From contig NZ_RYFG02000103.1 of NCBI RefSeq assembly GCF_003994235.2, positions 1 through 64,000 on the forward strand: a DNA stretch of 64,000 nt. The letters are read 5' to 3'. Source of the DNA: Candidatus Methylobacter oryzae. Its GTDB lineage: Bacteria; Pseudomonadota; Gammaproteobacteria; Methylococcales; Methylomonadaceae. Below the pieces are notes generated by a model, which saw nothing but the letters and a program-made list of their open reading frames with translations, did not search any database and was not told the origin of the DNA. A program made the translations under genes and the position numbers. Of this stretch, positions 1 through 8,656 are shown in pieces (positions within the stretch are counted from its first letter, which is position 1; the number at the start of each line of letters is the position of its first letter).

Positions 1-91
1 AAGGTTCAAGGTTCAAGGTTCAAGGTTCAAGGTTCAAGGTTCAAGGTTCAAGGTTCAAGGTTCAAGGTTCAAGGTTCAAGGTTCAAGGTTC
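1..91. repeat. Heptamer tandem repeat (AAGGTTC)x13
   Basis: Thirteen perfect, uninterrupted copies of AAGGTTC run from the first base of the window to position 91, so the array may extend further upstream. An inverted copy (GAACCTT) follows at 112-118, just before the stop codon of the cyclophilin gene. The unit length of 7 is not a multiple of 3, and I see no reading frame that uses it. The tract looks like a slippage-prone microsatellite. Confidence 0.97.
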
Positions 92-131
92 GGCTTATGC
101 GCCTTTCGCCTTGAACCTTTTGTCTTTAAGC

Positions 132-713
132 CTATTTTATAACTTCAGCTTTTTCAATAACGATGTCGATTTTGGGGACATCCTGATGACCGCCGCGATT
201 GCCGGTAGGTTCTTTGGACATTGCGTCGACAACGTCCATGCCTTCAATAACTTCGCCGAATACCGCATAGCCCCAGCCGCTTGGCGTTGGGCTGGTATGG
301 TTCAAGAATGAGTTGTCTTTATAGTTGATAAAAAACTGGGCCGTGGCCGAATCGGGAACATTGGTGCGCGCCATCGCTATGCTGCCGCGTTTGTTTGGCA
401 GGCCGTTATCGGCTTCGTTTTTGATTGGATCATGTACCGCTTTTTGGTTGAAATCAGTATCGAAACCGCCGCCTTGAGCCATGAAGCTGGCAATGACGCG
501 ATGGAAAATGGTGCCGTTGTAAAAGCCTTCATTAACATAAGTCAGGAAGTTTGCTGATGAAATAGGCGCTTTTTCAGGGTTCAGCTGAATAATAATTTCA
601 CCTAAAGACGTTGTTAATTTAACTTTTGATGATGTGTCAGTCATTTTGTTTTCCGTTGCAAATGAGAGTGTTGTGGTTAAAAACAGCATCATAGAGAAAA
701 TGAAAGTGCGCAT
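132..713 (-). CDS. Peptidyl-prolyl cis-trans isomerase, cyclophilin type, exported
   Basis: Cyclophilin-family isomerase of X-Pro peptide bonds, 193 aa. The N-terminus (about residues 1-20) is a typical signal peptide ending near SFA, so the protein probably acts in the periplasm like PpiA. The fold signature is clear: TSLGEIIIQLNPEKAP, then FHRVI with FMAQGG, GSIAMAR, and ATAQFFIN with a later FGEVIEGMDVVD. The start at 713 has a good ribosome binding site (AGGAAA) just upstream. The gene stands alone, reading toward the heptamer repeat. PpiA and PpiB cannot be told apart with certainty, so no symbol is given. Confidence 0.93.
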   Translation of the reverse strand: MRTFIFSMMLFLTTTLSFATENKMTDTSSKVKLTTSLGEIIIQLNPEKAPISSANFLTYVNEGFYNGTIFHRVIASFMAQGGGFDTDFNQKAVHDPIKNEADNGLPNKRGSIAMARTNVPDSATAQFFINYKDNSFLNHTSPTPSGWGYAVFGEVIEGMDVVDAMSKEPTGNRGGHQDVPKIDIVIEKAEVIK

Positions 714-803
714 AAATTTCCTAATAAGTTGATGCGAAAAACAAATTTTAAGTGTTTTTGTATTGAAAGAGAAGCACGCGCTTGACCTGGCAAAAGCAAT
801 TGA

Positions 804-864
804 TCCACGAAAAACACAAAAAGCACGAAAATATTAAAGACGAATATTTCGTGGTTTTTGTGGA
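804..864. repeat. Dispersed palindromic repeat, CCACGAAAAGCACGAAA family
   Basis: Imperfect inverted repeat whose arms read TCCACGAAAAACACAAAAAG and CGTGGTTTTTGTGGA. It lies in the 336-bp gene-free stretch between the cyclophilin gene and cysS. Related copies occur at 42401-42476 (full palindrome) and 53484-53503 (half). I see no gene or clear promoter in the rest of 714-1049. Confidence 0.75.
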
Positions 865-1049
865 CTAATAGCGGTTGGCTTACACTGGCCGTACTGGATA
901 ATTGGACTTTGTTATATCAAGCCAAGTCTGCAATAATGTTTGCAGGCAATCCGCCCGTTTATTGATGACTTTTTAAACAGGTTATTTTCTTCTTAATCAT
1001 TCAATTACTTATTTCGCCCGCTTTAATGGGCTTCTCGTAAATCGCTCAC

Positions 1050-2438
1050 ATGTTAAAAATATATAACACCCTGACCCGAAAAAAAGAACCGTTCCAGCCG
1101 CGCGTAGCAGGTAAAGCCGGCATGTATGTTTGCGGTATGACGGTTTACGATTATTGTCATATCGGTCACGCGCGAGTCATGGTGGTGTTCGATACGGTTG
1201 CTCGCTATTTACGCTATCAAGATTACGAACTGACCTACGTGCGTAATATTACCGATATTGACGACAAGATTATTCAGCGCGCGCTCGAAAACGGCGAGGA
1301 CTACACTAAATTGACTGAGCGTTTTATCGATGCAATGCATGAAGACGAGCGGGCTCTGGCCGTGTTGCCGCCCGATCGTGAGCCCAGGGCGACGCAATCC
1401 ATCGCCGATATTATTGCGATGATTAAAACCTTGGTCGATAAAGGCTTGGCTTATGTCGGCACCAATGGCGACGTGTTTTATTCGGTGACCCAGTTTGAGA
1501 ATTACGGTCGTTTATCGGGCAAGAATCTGGACGATTTGCAGGCCGGCGAACGGGTTGACGTCGATTTGGCTAAACGCAATCCGATGGATTTCGTGTTATG
1601 GAAAATGGCTAAAACCAATGAACCTGCATGGGATTCGCCGTGGGGTTTGGGCCGTCCCGGCTGGCATATCGAATGCTCGGCAATGTCTACTTGCTGCCTT
1701 GGCAATCATTTCGATATCCACGGCGGCGGCATGGATTTACAGTTTCCGCATCATGAAAACGAGATAGCCCAATCCGAAGGCGCGACCGGCGAGAAATTTG
1801 TCAACGTTTGGATGCACAACGGCTTTGTGCGCGTTGACGATGAAAAAATGTCCAAGTCGCTGGGTAATTTTTTTACCGTGCGCGAAGTGCTGAAAAAGTA
1901 CAGTCCGGAGGTGATTCGCTTCTTCATTCTTTCCAGTCATTACCGCAGCCCGCTGAATTATTCCGATGAGCAACTGAACGATGCGAAAGCAGCGTTAACA
2001 AGGCTTTATACTGCTTTGCGCGGGGTGGAAACGCTAGCCGATGCGGTAGTCGAAGAGGCTTATAAAACGCGTTTCGACCAAGCAATGGACGACGATTTTA
2101 ATACGCCGGTTGCTTTGTCGGTTTTATTCGATTTAGTCAGGGAGCTTAACACCGCAAAAAAAGAAAATAACGGTGAAAGGTCGAAAGAGTTGGCCTCCAG
2201 TCTGAAGTTTTTAGGTAGTTTGCTGGGAATCTTGCAGGATGAACCCGATGCTTTTCTAAAAGGTAGCGCGGATGCGGCGCTTGGGGAAGATGATGTCGAA
2301 CAACAAATCCAAGCCCGTATTGCTGCAAAAAAAGCCAAAGACTGGGCTTTGGCCGATAAAATCCGTGATGACTTGAAAGAGCTGGGCGTGATTTTGGAAG
2401 ATCGTCCGGACGGCACCACCAGCTGGCGGCGGGAATAA
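1050..2438 (+). CDS. cysS: Cysteine--tRNA ligase
   Basis: Cysteinyl-tRNA synthetase, a cytoplasmic class I enzyme that charges tRNA-Cys. At 462 aa it has the normal family length. The HIGH signature is at residues 37-40 (HIGH), preceded by the zinc-ligand Cys28 in the VCGMTVYD block. KMSKS is at residues 266-270, followed by LGN. The zinc-site segment WHIECSAM and [19 protein letters not shown] are intact. The C-terminal helical anticodon-binding part ends with an ILEDRPDGT-type tail. The gene is monocistronic as far as can be seen. A repeat of the TTGAGC/GCTCAA family begins right after its stop. Confidence 0.98.
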   Translation: MLKIYNTLTRKKEPFQPRVAGKAGMYVCGMTVYDYCHIGHARVMVVFDTVARYLRYQDYELTYVRNITDIDDKIIQRALENGEDYTKLTERFIDAMHEDERALAVLPPDREPRATQSIADIIAMIKTLVDKGLAYVGTNGDVFYSVTQFENYGRLSGKNLDDLQAGERVDVDLAKRNPMDFVLWKMAKTNEPAWDSPWGLGRPGWHIECSAMSTCCLGNHFDIHGGGMDLQFPHHENEIAQSEGATGEKFVNVWMHNGFVRVDDEKMSKSLGNFFTVREVLKKYSPEVIRFFILSSHYRSPLNYSDEQLNDAKAALTRLYTALRGVETLADAVVEEAYKTRFDQAMDDDFNTPVALSVLFDLVRELNTAKKENNGERSKELASSLKFLGSLLGILQDEPDAFLKGSADAALGEDDVEQQIQARIAAKKAKDWALADKIRDDLKELGVILEDRPDGTTSWRRE

Positions 2439-2485
2439 AGTTGGGTTGAGCGGCTTGCCCGCTCAAACGAAACTTATGCCCTTCG
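2439..2485 (-). repeat. REP-like repeat, TTGAGCxGCTTGCCxGCTCAA family (inverted copy)
   Basis: Starts directly after the cysS stop codon. The core TTGAGCGGCTTGCCCGCTCAA is a palindrome that can form a hairpin, followed by ACGAAACTTATGCCCTT. The same unit, in the opposite orientation, occurs twice in tandem at 29635-29745 and once at 55384-55440. It may serve as a 3' end structure for cysS. Confidence 0.8.
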
Positions 2486-2553
2486 TGTCTTCATGGTGAA
2501 TAAAGCTGTATCAGCATTTATAAACCAAGTAATAAAACTTAAGCAAAGCTCCA

Positions 2554-3246
2554 ATGGCCGATCATAACAAACCGCCATCAAACGATTTGGCAAAAAAATC
2601 GTTAAATTTTATCAGCCGCTTTCTGTCAAAAAAAATCCGTACCGTTTATTACAGCGCCAGGGAATCGATTGGCGAGCATAAACGCGACATCGTCGTGTCT
2701 CATGTAGAGCAGGCTTGCGCCGGCTTACAGGAGACCCGAAACGAGTTCGAAGATGCATTGGAGCGTTTCAAAACTTTAGTCAGCGTTAACGAAACCGCAT
2801 TGGATCACCGATACCATTTACTGAACAGGCAATACCAATTTTGCTGCGCTAAATCGGAAGCGGTAAGCGATCGAATCAGGGCGATTGAAGAAGTCAGCGA
2901 GGCGCTGTTTAGGGAATGGGAAAACGAGCTTAATGAATACACGAATCGCAATTTGCGAGCCCATAGTAAACAGCAGCTAAAGTTAGCCCGGCAGAATTAC
3001 GTCAGGTTGATCAAAACCATGCAAAAAGCCGAAGCTAAAATCCAGCCGGTGCTGGCGGCGTTTAAGGATCAGGTTTTATATTTGAAGCACAATCTTAATG
3101 CCCAGGCGATTGCCGCATTAAGGCATGAGTTTATTGAGATAGGAATTGATATTTCGCAGCTTATCAGTGCGATGGAACAAACAATCGCTGAGGCAAGTCA
3201 ATTTGTTGCGGTATTAACCGAACAAAAAGCCTTGCCTGGGCGTTAA
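2554..3246 (+). CDS. DUF2959 family protein
   Basis: 230-aa, highly charged and probably all-helical protein. It matches what I recall of the DUF2959 family: the opening YYSARESIGEHKRDIVVSHV, the middle block EALFREWENELNEYTN, and the closing LYLKHNLNAQAIAALRHE are the conserved parts. Family members are of unknown function and often carry a signal or lipoprotein peptide. Here the N-terminus (KKSLNFISRFLSKKIRT) is basic and has no lipobox, so the protein may be cytoplasmic. No strong ribosome binding site is visible before the start. It precedes a convergent small lipoprotein gene and a pair of GTPases. Confidence 0.8.
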   Translation: MADHNKPPSNDLAKKSLNFISRFLSKKIRTVYYSARESIGEHKRDIVVSHVEQACAGLQETRNEFEDALERFKTLVSVNETALDHRYHLLNRQYQFCCAKSEAVSDRIRAIEEVSEALFREWENELNEYTNRNLRAHSKQQLKLARQNYVRLIKTMQKAEAKIQPVLAAFKDQVLYLKHNLNAQAIAALRHEFIEIGIDISQLISAMEQTIAEASQFVAVLTEQKALPGR

Positions 3247-3251
3247 TACGG

Positions 3252-3674
3252 TTAGAGTTTGTACAAAACGTCGTTGGCTTTATCTTTGGCGTCTTCTTTG
3301 TTTTTACGGTTTTCTTGATCGAGCCTTTCCTTGCCGAATTTGGCGATCATATCTTCCCAGCTTGAGTACTGGTCATAGCCTGCAAAGCCGGAGTTTTTCC
3401 GTTGCTGATAAAGTTCCTTGCCCATCGCAATGATTTCTTCAGGCTTTTTACCATCGACAGTGTTAAGGAATTCTTTTTCGTTTTTAATAGAGTCGCGAAG
3501 CGTCCAGAACGAAACTTCAAATTCAATGCGAGCTTCGGGAGATAAACGGTTTTTAAGGGCCTTGACTGATTTATAAGCGGTACGGGTAGTATGACCGTTG
3601 ATTTGCGATCCCTTACTGCATGCAACTAAAGATGTGCAGGAAAGAATGAGCAGAAGAATAGGTAATTTCTTCAT
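3252..3674 (-). CDS. Small lipoprotein, DUF6694-like
   Basis: 140-aa protein with a lipoprotein signal: a hydrophobic stretch then SLVAC with the acylated Cys at residue 19. The mature part is charged and helical, with a block (SVKALKNRLSPEARIEFEVS) resembling the DUF6694 lipoprotein family as I remember it. A GAGG ribosome binding site precedes the start. It ends only 5 bp from the convergent DUF2959 gene. Function unknown. Confidence 0.7.
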   Translation of the reverse strand: MKKLPILLLILSCTSLVACSKGSQINGHTTRTAYKSVKALKNRLSPEARIEFEVSFWTLRDSIKNEKEFLNTVDGKKPEEIIAMGKELYQQRKNSGFAGYDQYSSWEDMIAKFGKERLDQENRKNKEDAKDKANDVLYKL

Positions 3675-3803
3675 AGGGATAACCTCAAGTTTAAGTACGG
3701 GCGCGTGTCATGCTATTTATATGGTTTACGGTTGTGATTATATAACGCAGGATCGCCAAACAAAGTAAAATAGCAGGACATTATAACCCTGAGCTGGTTT
3801 TTC

Positions 3804-5543
3804 ATGCTGGAATTTATCCAATTATTAAAACAACGTTATCAAACAGTCTTGGCTCAGCTGGGCAATGAAGCGGCCAAAATTAGCTATCAACAGCGAATTG
3901 ATCAGTTGATTCTGGCTGAAGCTTTCATCCGTAAAGGCCAGCTGATCGATTCGTCAGTACATCCGTTGTTGCAGATGGCCGTGGTGGGGCCGACTCAGGC
4001 AGGAAAAAGTTCAGTCGTTAACGTGCTGTTAAATAGTAACGCCGCCGGAGTCAGCCCGCTGGCCGGTTACACCATTCATCCGCAAGGTTTCTGCAACGGC
4101 GTCCGCGTCGCGGATTGCAGCGGCTTGCAACGTTATTTCGGACGCTTCCAGCAACTGCAACAAACGCAGCTCGGCAAGGATAGGTTTGACTGCTATTCGC
4201 TAAGCGAAAACACCACCGATTCAAAACTGTTGCCGCATGGCGTGCTGTGGGATACTCCGGATTTCGATTCGATAGATTCGGCGACTTACCGGGAAGGCGT
4301 GATCCGGGCGGTTGCGCTGGCGGATATGATTATCCTGGTGGTCAGCAAGGAAAAATATGCCGACCAATCGGTTTGGGACATCATGGCGGCTATCGAAGAA
4401 CTGCATCAGCCGACGATTATTTGCCTGAATAAACTGGTTGAAGGTTCCGAGCCTATCATTATTGAATCGTTAAAAGACAAGTGGCGGCAAGCTCGAAGCG
4501 ACGAATTTCCGGAGGTCGTGCCGCTGTATTACCAAAAGCCGGGCGGATTGCCCGTGTGGCCCGGACCCAAACAGCAACTGATTAACCAATTGGCGCATAA
4601 AGTAAAGCCGGAAAGACATGCGCGCTTTGAACAGGAATTATTGAAACGGCATTGGCAGACTTGGCTGGAGCCGGTTCTTGCCGAGCATCAAGCATTAAAC
4701 GATTGGCAGGAAATGGTCGACCTGACGGTCAAACAGGCGATGCAAAGTTACCAGCGCGACTACTTGGATCATCCGCATCATTATGAAACCTTCCAGCTTG
4801 CCATAGCCGAATTGCTGAACTTGTTGGAAATGCCCGGATTAGCCCGCGTGCTGGCCGGTACCCGCAAGGTTTTGACGTGGCCGGTCAAACAGCTGATGAA
4901 ACTGGGAAGCAAAAGTTTGCACATTGCCGACAGCAGTTACGAAATCGGCCTGCTAAACCAAATCGCCGAACATACGCTGATTCAGCTCGGCGATAAGCTG
5001 CTGGATAGGGCCGAGCAAGGCCAGCACGGCCAGTGGTGGCGGCAATTGAACAGCCTGTTGCGCAGCCATAGGCAGGAGGCGTTACAGGATTTTGCCCAGG
5101 CGGCGAAAAATTATCATCTGTCGTTTCAGCAGGATGTCGAAAGCGCCGCACATAGCTTGTATTACAAACTGCAAGACCAGCCGGTCGTATTGAACAGCTT
5201 GCGCGCAACCAGGGCGACTACCGATGCAACCGTGATTGCAATCAGCTTTTATCTGGGCGGCATAGGCGTCGATGATCTGGTTATCGCCCCGGCGATGCTG
5301 GCTGTGACTTCGTTATTGGCCGAAAGCGCGGTCGGCGGTTATATGCACAAAGTGGAGGCCGAGTTAAAACAAAACCAGTTCAATACCGTAAAACAGGCGT
5401 TATTTATCGATAGCCTGCGCAAGAAACTGTTGCGATTGCCCGAACAATTACCGATGACGACTTATTTCAATATATCTCCCGAGCAACTGCGCACAGCAGA
5501 GCTTCAACTGACGGAAAAGCGCCATGGCTTACGACTACTCTAG
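3804..5543 (+). CDS. Membrane-associated GTPase (first of a tandem pair)
   Basis: 579-aa P-loop GTPase. G1 is GPTQAGKSS at residues 62-70, G3 is DTPD at 150-153 within WDTPDFDSID, and a weak G4 is LNKL near 208-211 (the usual Asp of NKxD is absent). A long helical region follows, and a hydrophobic stretch near residues 475-515 (AISFYLGGIGVDDLV...AMLAVTSLLAES) could insert into the membrane. The layout of an N-terminal G domain plus a helical membrane-binding stalk recalls bacterial dynamin-like or 50S-binding GTPase families, but I cannot assign it to one. It overlaps the next GTPase gene by 20 bp, implying translational coupling. Confidence 0.75.
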   Translation: MLEFIQLLKQRYQTVLAQLGNEAAKISYQQRIDQLILAEAFIRKGQLIDSSVHPLLQMAVVGPTQAGKSSVVNVLLNSNAAGVSPLAGYTIHPQGFCNGVRVADCSGLQRYFGRFQQLQQTQLGKDRFDCYSLSENTTDSKLLPHGVLWDTPDFDSIDSATYREGVIRAVALADMIILVVSKEKYADQSVWDIMAAIEELHQPTIICLNKLVEGSEPIIIESLKDKWRQARSDEFPEVVPLYYQKPGGLPVWPGPKQQLINQLAHKVKPERHARFEQELLKRHWQTWLEPVLAEHQALNDWQEMVDLTVKQAMQSYQRDYLDHPHHYETFQLAIAELLNLLEMPGLARVLAGTRKVLTWPVKQLMKLGSKSLHIADSSYEIGLLNQIAEHTLIQLGDKLLDRAEQGQHGQWWRQLNSLLRSHRQEALQDFAQAAKNYHLSFQQDVESAAHSLYYKLQDQPVVLNSLRATRATTDATVIAISFYLGGIGVDDLVIAPAMLAVTSLLAESAVGGYMHKVEAELKQNQFNTVKQALFIDSLRKKLLRLPEQLPMTTYFNISPEQLRTAELQLTEKRHGLRLL

Positions 5544-7137
5544 TTTGGTACAAACAACAAAACGCTGGGCGGATCAGGCTTTGGCCGCAGGTTGGATTCA
5601 CAGCGGCGCCGCGCAGCAGTTAAACGATATTGATACGCGAACGCCCGATACGCTGTTTAACCATAGCGGCTCAAGGCCGTTGATTGTCGCATTCATGGGC
5701 GGCACCGGCGTCGGTAAAAGTTCCTTGCTGAACCGCTTGGCCGGCAAAGCCATTGCCAGGGCCGGCATCGAGCGGCCTACGTCGCGGGAAGTCACGCTTT
5801 ATCATCATCGGAGCGTTTCAATAAGCCACTTGCCCGAGCAACTGCCGCTGGCGCAAATCAAAATCGCCGAACACGACAATGAATCCGGAAAAAATATCAT
5901 CTGGATCGATATGCCCGATTTCGACAGCACCGAACAAAGTAACAAACACCAAGTGCTGGAATGGCTGCCGCATATCGATGTATTGATCTATGTGGTCAGC
6001 CCCGAACGCTATCGCGATGAAAAAGCCTGGCGCTTGCTGCTTGCCGAAGGCGGCAGGCACGCGTGGCTGTTTGTGTTGAATCAGTGGGATAGGGGACTGA
6101 CCGAGCAGTATGAGGATTTCAAACAGCAACTGCATAAAGCCGGGTTCTCCGAGCCGATTATCTTCAAAACTTCCTGCGCCGACAGTTCGCAAGCCGACGA
6201 ATTTGCCGCATTGGAACTGACTATCGGCTCATTGGCTAACGAGCATACTGTCGAACAATTGGAGCAAAGAAATTCCAAGATTAAAAAAGACGAGTTAAAG
6301 CAAAACCTGCAAAACATCAGCCGCTCATTGGGGTCCAGTTCGGCCTTGCAGCAATTGCCGGGGCTGTGGCAGGGCCAATGGCAGCGAACCAGCCAAGTGT
6401 TACAGCAGGGATTTACCTGGCCCACCCAGCAATTGGCGCGGCATTATGCCGATCACGCAGCCGATTTATTAGTCAGCCAGGTCGCAGCAAAATATGCAGC
6501 AGGAGGCCAAGCAAACATATGGGACGATTGGGCCGAAGCCCGCTTTGACGATGCCTTGGATGAATTTGTCAGTGATGCCGATCAACTGGGCGTTCCGGTC
6601 GGTCCGCTTAAAAAACAGCTGTCTACAGTCCGAGAAAAAGCGCCTAAAATCATCCATGCCCAAACCGAACTGGCGGCCCGGCAAGCATTGGCGAATCCCG
6701 GTAACGCGCTGCATCGCGGCTTTTTAAAGTTTATGCGCTTGTGCGAAATAGTACTGCCGCTTGCAGCCATTTGCTGGGTTGGCTACCAGGTTTTTATCGG
6801 TTATTACACCAGCAACATCAGCAATGTAAGTTATTTAGGCGTGGATTTTGCGATACACAGCACCCTGTTAATCGCCATCACCTGGCTGACGCCTTTTTTT
6901 ATATTGAAGAAATTGAAGCCGTCGTTGGAAAAAAGCGCTTTAAGAGGATTAAACAAAGGGTTAAGCAATGCCATTAGCATGATAGATGGCGAGGTGTTGC
7001 AGGCGATAGAAAATATCGGCAAACAATATGCCGAGCAGATCAGGCAACTGGATGCGATTATCGAGTCTTGCAATGCTGCCGACCGACAACCGGCAATTGC
7101 CGGCGACAGTCCTTTGTCCCGGATGCTGGTTGATTAG
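5524..7137 (+). CDS. Membrane-associated GTPase (second of a tandem pair)
   Basis: 537-aa P-loop GTPase: G1 GGTGVGKSS at residues 59-67, G3 DMPD at 129-132, G4 NQWD at 186-189. It shares the PDFDS extension after G3 with the upstream gene, so the two are probably paralogues. Two hydrophobic helices near residues 405-460 (EIVLPLAAICWVGYQVF and LLIAITWLTPFFIL) suggest a membrane hairpin, followed by a helical C-terminus. The start codon lies inside the end of the preceding gene. The pair may act as a heteromer in membrane remodelling or cell envelope maintenance, but that is inference. Confidence 0.75.
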   Translation: MAYDYSSLVQTTKRWADQALAAGWIHSGAAQQLNDIDTRTPDTLFNHSGSRPLIVAFMGGTGVGKSSLLNRLAGKAIARAGIERPTSREVTLYHHRSVSISHLPEQLPLAQIKIAEHDNESGKNIIWIDMPDFDSTEQSNKHQVLEWLPHIDVLIYVVSPERYRDEKAWRLLLAEGGRHAWLFVLNQWDRGLTEQYEDFKQQLHKAGFSEPIIFKTSCADSSQADEFAALELTIGSLANEHTVEQLEQRNSKIKKDELKQNLQNISRSLGSSSALQQLPGLWQGQWQRTSQVLQQGFTWPTQQLARHYADHAADLLVSQVAAKYAAGGQANIWDDWAEARFDDALDEFVSDADQLGVPVGPLKKQLSTVREKAPKIIHAQTELAARQALANPGNALHRGFLKFMRLCEIVLPLAAICWVGYQVFIGYYTSNISNVSYLGVDFAIHSTLLIAITWLTPFFILKKLKPSLEKSALRGLNKGLSNAISMIDGEVLQAIENIGKQYAEQIRQLDAIIESCNAADRQPAIAGDSPLSRMLVD

Positions 7138-7215
7138 ATTTATTTTTTCTGTTGAGCGAACGGGTTAGGGAAGGGCATTTAAAATTGGATTTGATCAATA
7201 AAAATTAAAGTTAAG

Positions 7216-7260
7216 GCTTTCCCGTTCGTCCTGAGCCTGTCGAAGGATGAACGGGAAAGC
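7216..7260. repeat. Palindromic hairpin between GTPase gene and ssrA
   Basis: A perfect 12-bp stem (GCTTTCCCGTTC at 7216-7227 and its complement at 7249-7260) with a 21-base loop containing CCTGAGCCTGTCGAAGG. This loop motif is widespread in repeats of many proteobacterial genomes. No T-run follows, so it is more likely a dispersed repeat than a terminator. Confidence 0.7.
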
Positions 7261-7349
7261 CGCCCGAATTACCCAGCAACCCTTATAAACACTGGCCTAA
7301 AAAAATAATTGTACAATTTTTAGCCAACTCATATAAAATATCTACTTAA

Positions 7350-7741
7350 GGGGGCGACATGGCTTCGACGTGGGTAGCGAAACCTTAAGTGCATGCCGAG
7401 GACAGTACACCTCGTAAAATCTACTGAAACTAAAGTATTCGCAAATGACGAAAACTACTCAATGGCTTTAGCTGCTTAAAAACAGCACCATTCCTCTGAC
7501 CATCTGTGCTTATGCGGGTGGAGTTTTTAGTACCTTTTAGGTATGAGAGGCGCTCAGAGGTCATCTACATAAGATCGCGCTGAAATCTGTCCGGTGTGGA
7601 GGCGCTAAAACTTTACGGAATCGCTGGTGATTTTCTTGGCCCGACGGGTAGTCACCGGTTAAATCAAAAGTGCGGGATAAGCATGTAGACCTTGTGGCGG
7701 AGTACTTGCGGACGCGGGTTCAATTCCCGCCGCCTCCACCA
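7350..7741 (+). ncRNA. ssrA: Transfer-messenger RNA (tmRNA)
   Basis: Rescues stalled ribosomes together with SmpB. The 5' end GGGGGCG (7350-7356) pairs with CGCCTCC before the terminal CCA (7739-7741), giving the tRNA-like acceptor stem. TGGCTTCGACG and GGTTCAATTCC (T arm) are in their expected places. The tag frame starts with the resume codon GCA at 7441 and encodes ANDENYSMALAA, then stop (7477-7479). The tag has the gammaproteobacterial ANDENY start and the ALAA degradation signal, with Ser-Met between. The last 106 bases before TCCACCA are repeated at 8551-8656. Confidence 0.98.
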
Positions 7742-7842
7742 ATTAAGATACTGAATTATAATAATAAATATTACTTTATAGTTCAGTGAGTGGCGATAAG
7801 TTGGCAGTTTATGATTTCATGAACCGTTCAAAATATAAAATA

Positions 7843-7879
7843 AAAAACCCGCAAGCCGGAAGGCTTAGCGGGTTTTTTA
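7843..7879. terminator. Bidirectional rho-independent terminator
   Basis: Strong stem: AACCCGC and AAGCC pair with GGCTT and GCGGGTT around a GGAA loop, with A-run before and T-run after, so it works on both strands. It can end tmRNA precursor transcription (plus) and the brnTA transcript (minus). A degraded look-alike (CCCGTAATTCGGAAGG) follows the second tmRNA 3' copy near 8670. Confidence 0.85.
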
Positions 7880-7894
7880 TTGTCCAAATCTACA

Positions 7895-8233
7895 TCAAGC
7901 TCGATGCAACTCTTCCCGTATTACCTCTCGCAACGCTTCTTTTACGTTATCAACCTCCAATGCCCGGCGCAACGTGTCGTTAATAAGCGTCTGGTATCCG
8001 CGTGCGCCTGCTTTAGCCTTGTATGCCTGAACCACTGTTTCATCCAGCATAATAGTAATACGCTGTTTTCCTAAGTTTAGTCCCGGCAATACCTCAGTCA
8101 ATGGGCGTAGTTCGGAGAATTCGGCGGAAGTTAATTCCGGACTATCCTCATCCGGCTGGTCGGCCAAAGGTGCAGCATCCACCGCTGTCCAATCTATATT
8201 AGAGGGCTTTGTTTTCAAATTTCGTTTGCTCAC
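7895..8233 (-). CDS. brnA: BrnA-family antitoxin
   Basis: 112-aa DNA-binding antitoxin of the BrnA/DUF4415 type. An acidic, Pro-rich N-terminal half is followed by the typical ribbon-helix-helix end: LGKQRITIMLDETVVQAYKA, then GYQTLINDTLRRAL. It overlaps the toxin gene by 35 bp and is translated after it, the usual toxin-first order of brnTA. BrnA is known to neutralise BrnT and to repress the operon. Confidence 0.88.
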   Translation of the reverse strand: MSKRNLKTKPSNIDWTAVDAAPLADQPDEDSPELTSAEFSELRPLTEVLPGLNLGKQRITIMLDETVVQAYKAKAGARGYQTLINDTLRRALEVDNVKEALREVIREELHRA

Positions 8234-8474
8234 GTCGATTCGCCTTTCTAAAAGAAATAATGTGGATACAGTTATCGGAGGGCGTACAAAACACCACTAC
8301 CATTAAACGCCCGTCTATTGTGTTATAGCCGATAAAACGCCGCTCAGAGTATGTCTTGCGAGTATCTTCTCGCACCAGCATTCCTTTGTTAAACATCAAT
8401 CTTGCCGTCAACAGCGGCAACCCGCGTTCACGGATATTAGTTTCGTTTTTAATCGGGTTACAGGTAAAGTCCAT
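8199..8474 (-). CDS. brnT: BrnT-family ribonuclease toxin
   Basis: 91-aa toxin of the BrnT/DUF497 family, a RelE-fold ribonuclease that blocks translation. The recognisable blocks are NPIKNETNIRERGLPLLTAR, YSERRFIGYNTIDGRLMVVV, and the C-terminal IHIISFRKANRRE. It lies upstream of brnA in the minus-strand operon. Together they sit between the two tmRNA 3' copies, which suggests they arrived as cargo or help stabilise the segment. Confidence 0.88.
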   Translation of the reverse strand: MDFTCNPIKNETNIRERGLPLLTARLMFNKGMLVREDTRKTYSERRFIGYNTIDGRLMVVVFCTPSDNCIHIISFRKANRREQTKFENKAL

Positions 8475-8550
8475 AATTGCACTTTACATATGAAAATATA
8501 CGTTTGCAACCGATAGACATTTAATGTCCGCAGAGACGTTCATTGCTTGC

Positions 8551-8656
8551 GATTTTCTTGGCCCGACGGGTAGCCACCGGTTAAATTAAATGTGCGGGAT
8601 AAGCATGTAGACCTTGCGGCGGAGTACTTACGGACGCGGGTTCAATTCCCGCCGCC
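8551..8656 (+). repeat. Second copy of the ssrA 3' end (putative att duplicate)
   Basis: 106 bp that align without gaps to tmRNA positions 7629-7734 (offset 922). I count five mismatches. The copy stops just before the TCCACCA terminus, so it lacks the acceptor end, the tag reading frame and the 5' half, and cannot be a functional tmRNA. Confidence 0.93.

Larger units (their letters stand above)
7742..8656. mobile_element. Putative mini-island at the ssrA 3' end carrying brnTA
   Basis: The segment is bracketed by the real tmRNA 3' end (7629-7734) and a second copy of the same sequence (8551-8656), a geometry typical of elements that integrate in the 3' end of ssrA. It now contains only a terminator and the BrnT/BrnA pair. 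No integrase is visible, so it may be a deleted remnant or a local duplication with inserted cargo. Confidence 0.5.

Noticed and set aside
1-91. CRISPR array
   Set aside because: The repeat is a 7-bp unit without spacers and there are no cas genes nearby.
8551-8656. Second functional tmRNA or tRNA gene
   Set aside because: The copy lacks the 5' half, the tag frame and the acceptor end with CCA, so it cannot function.
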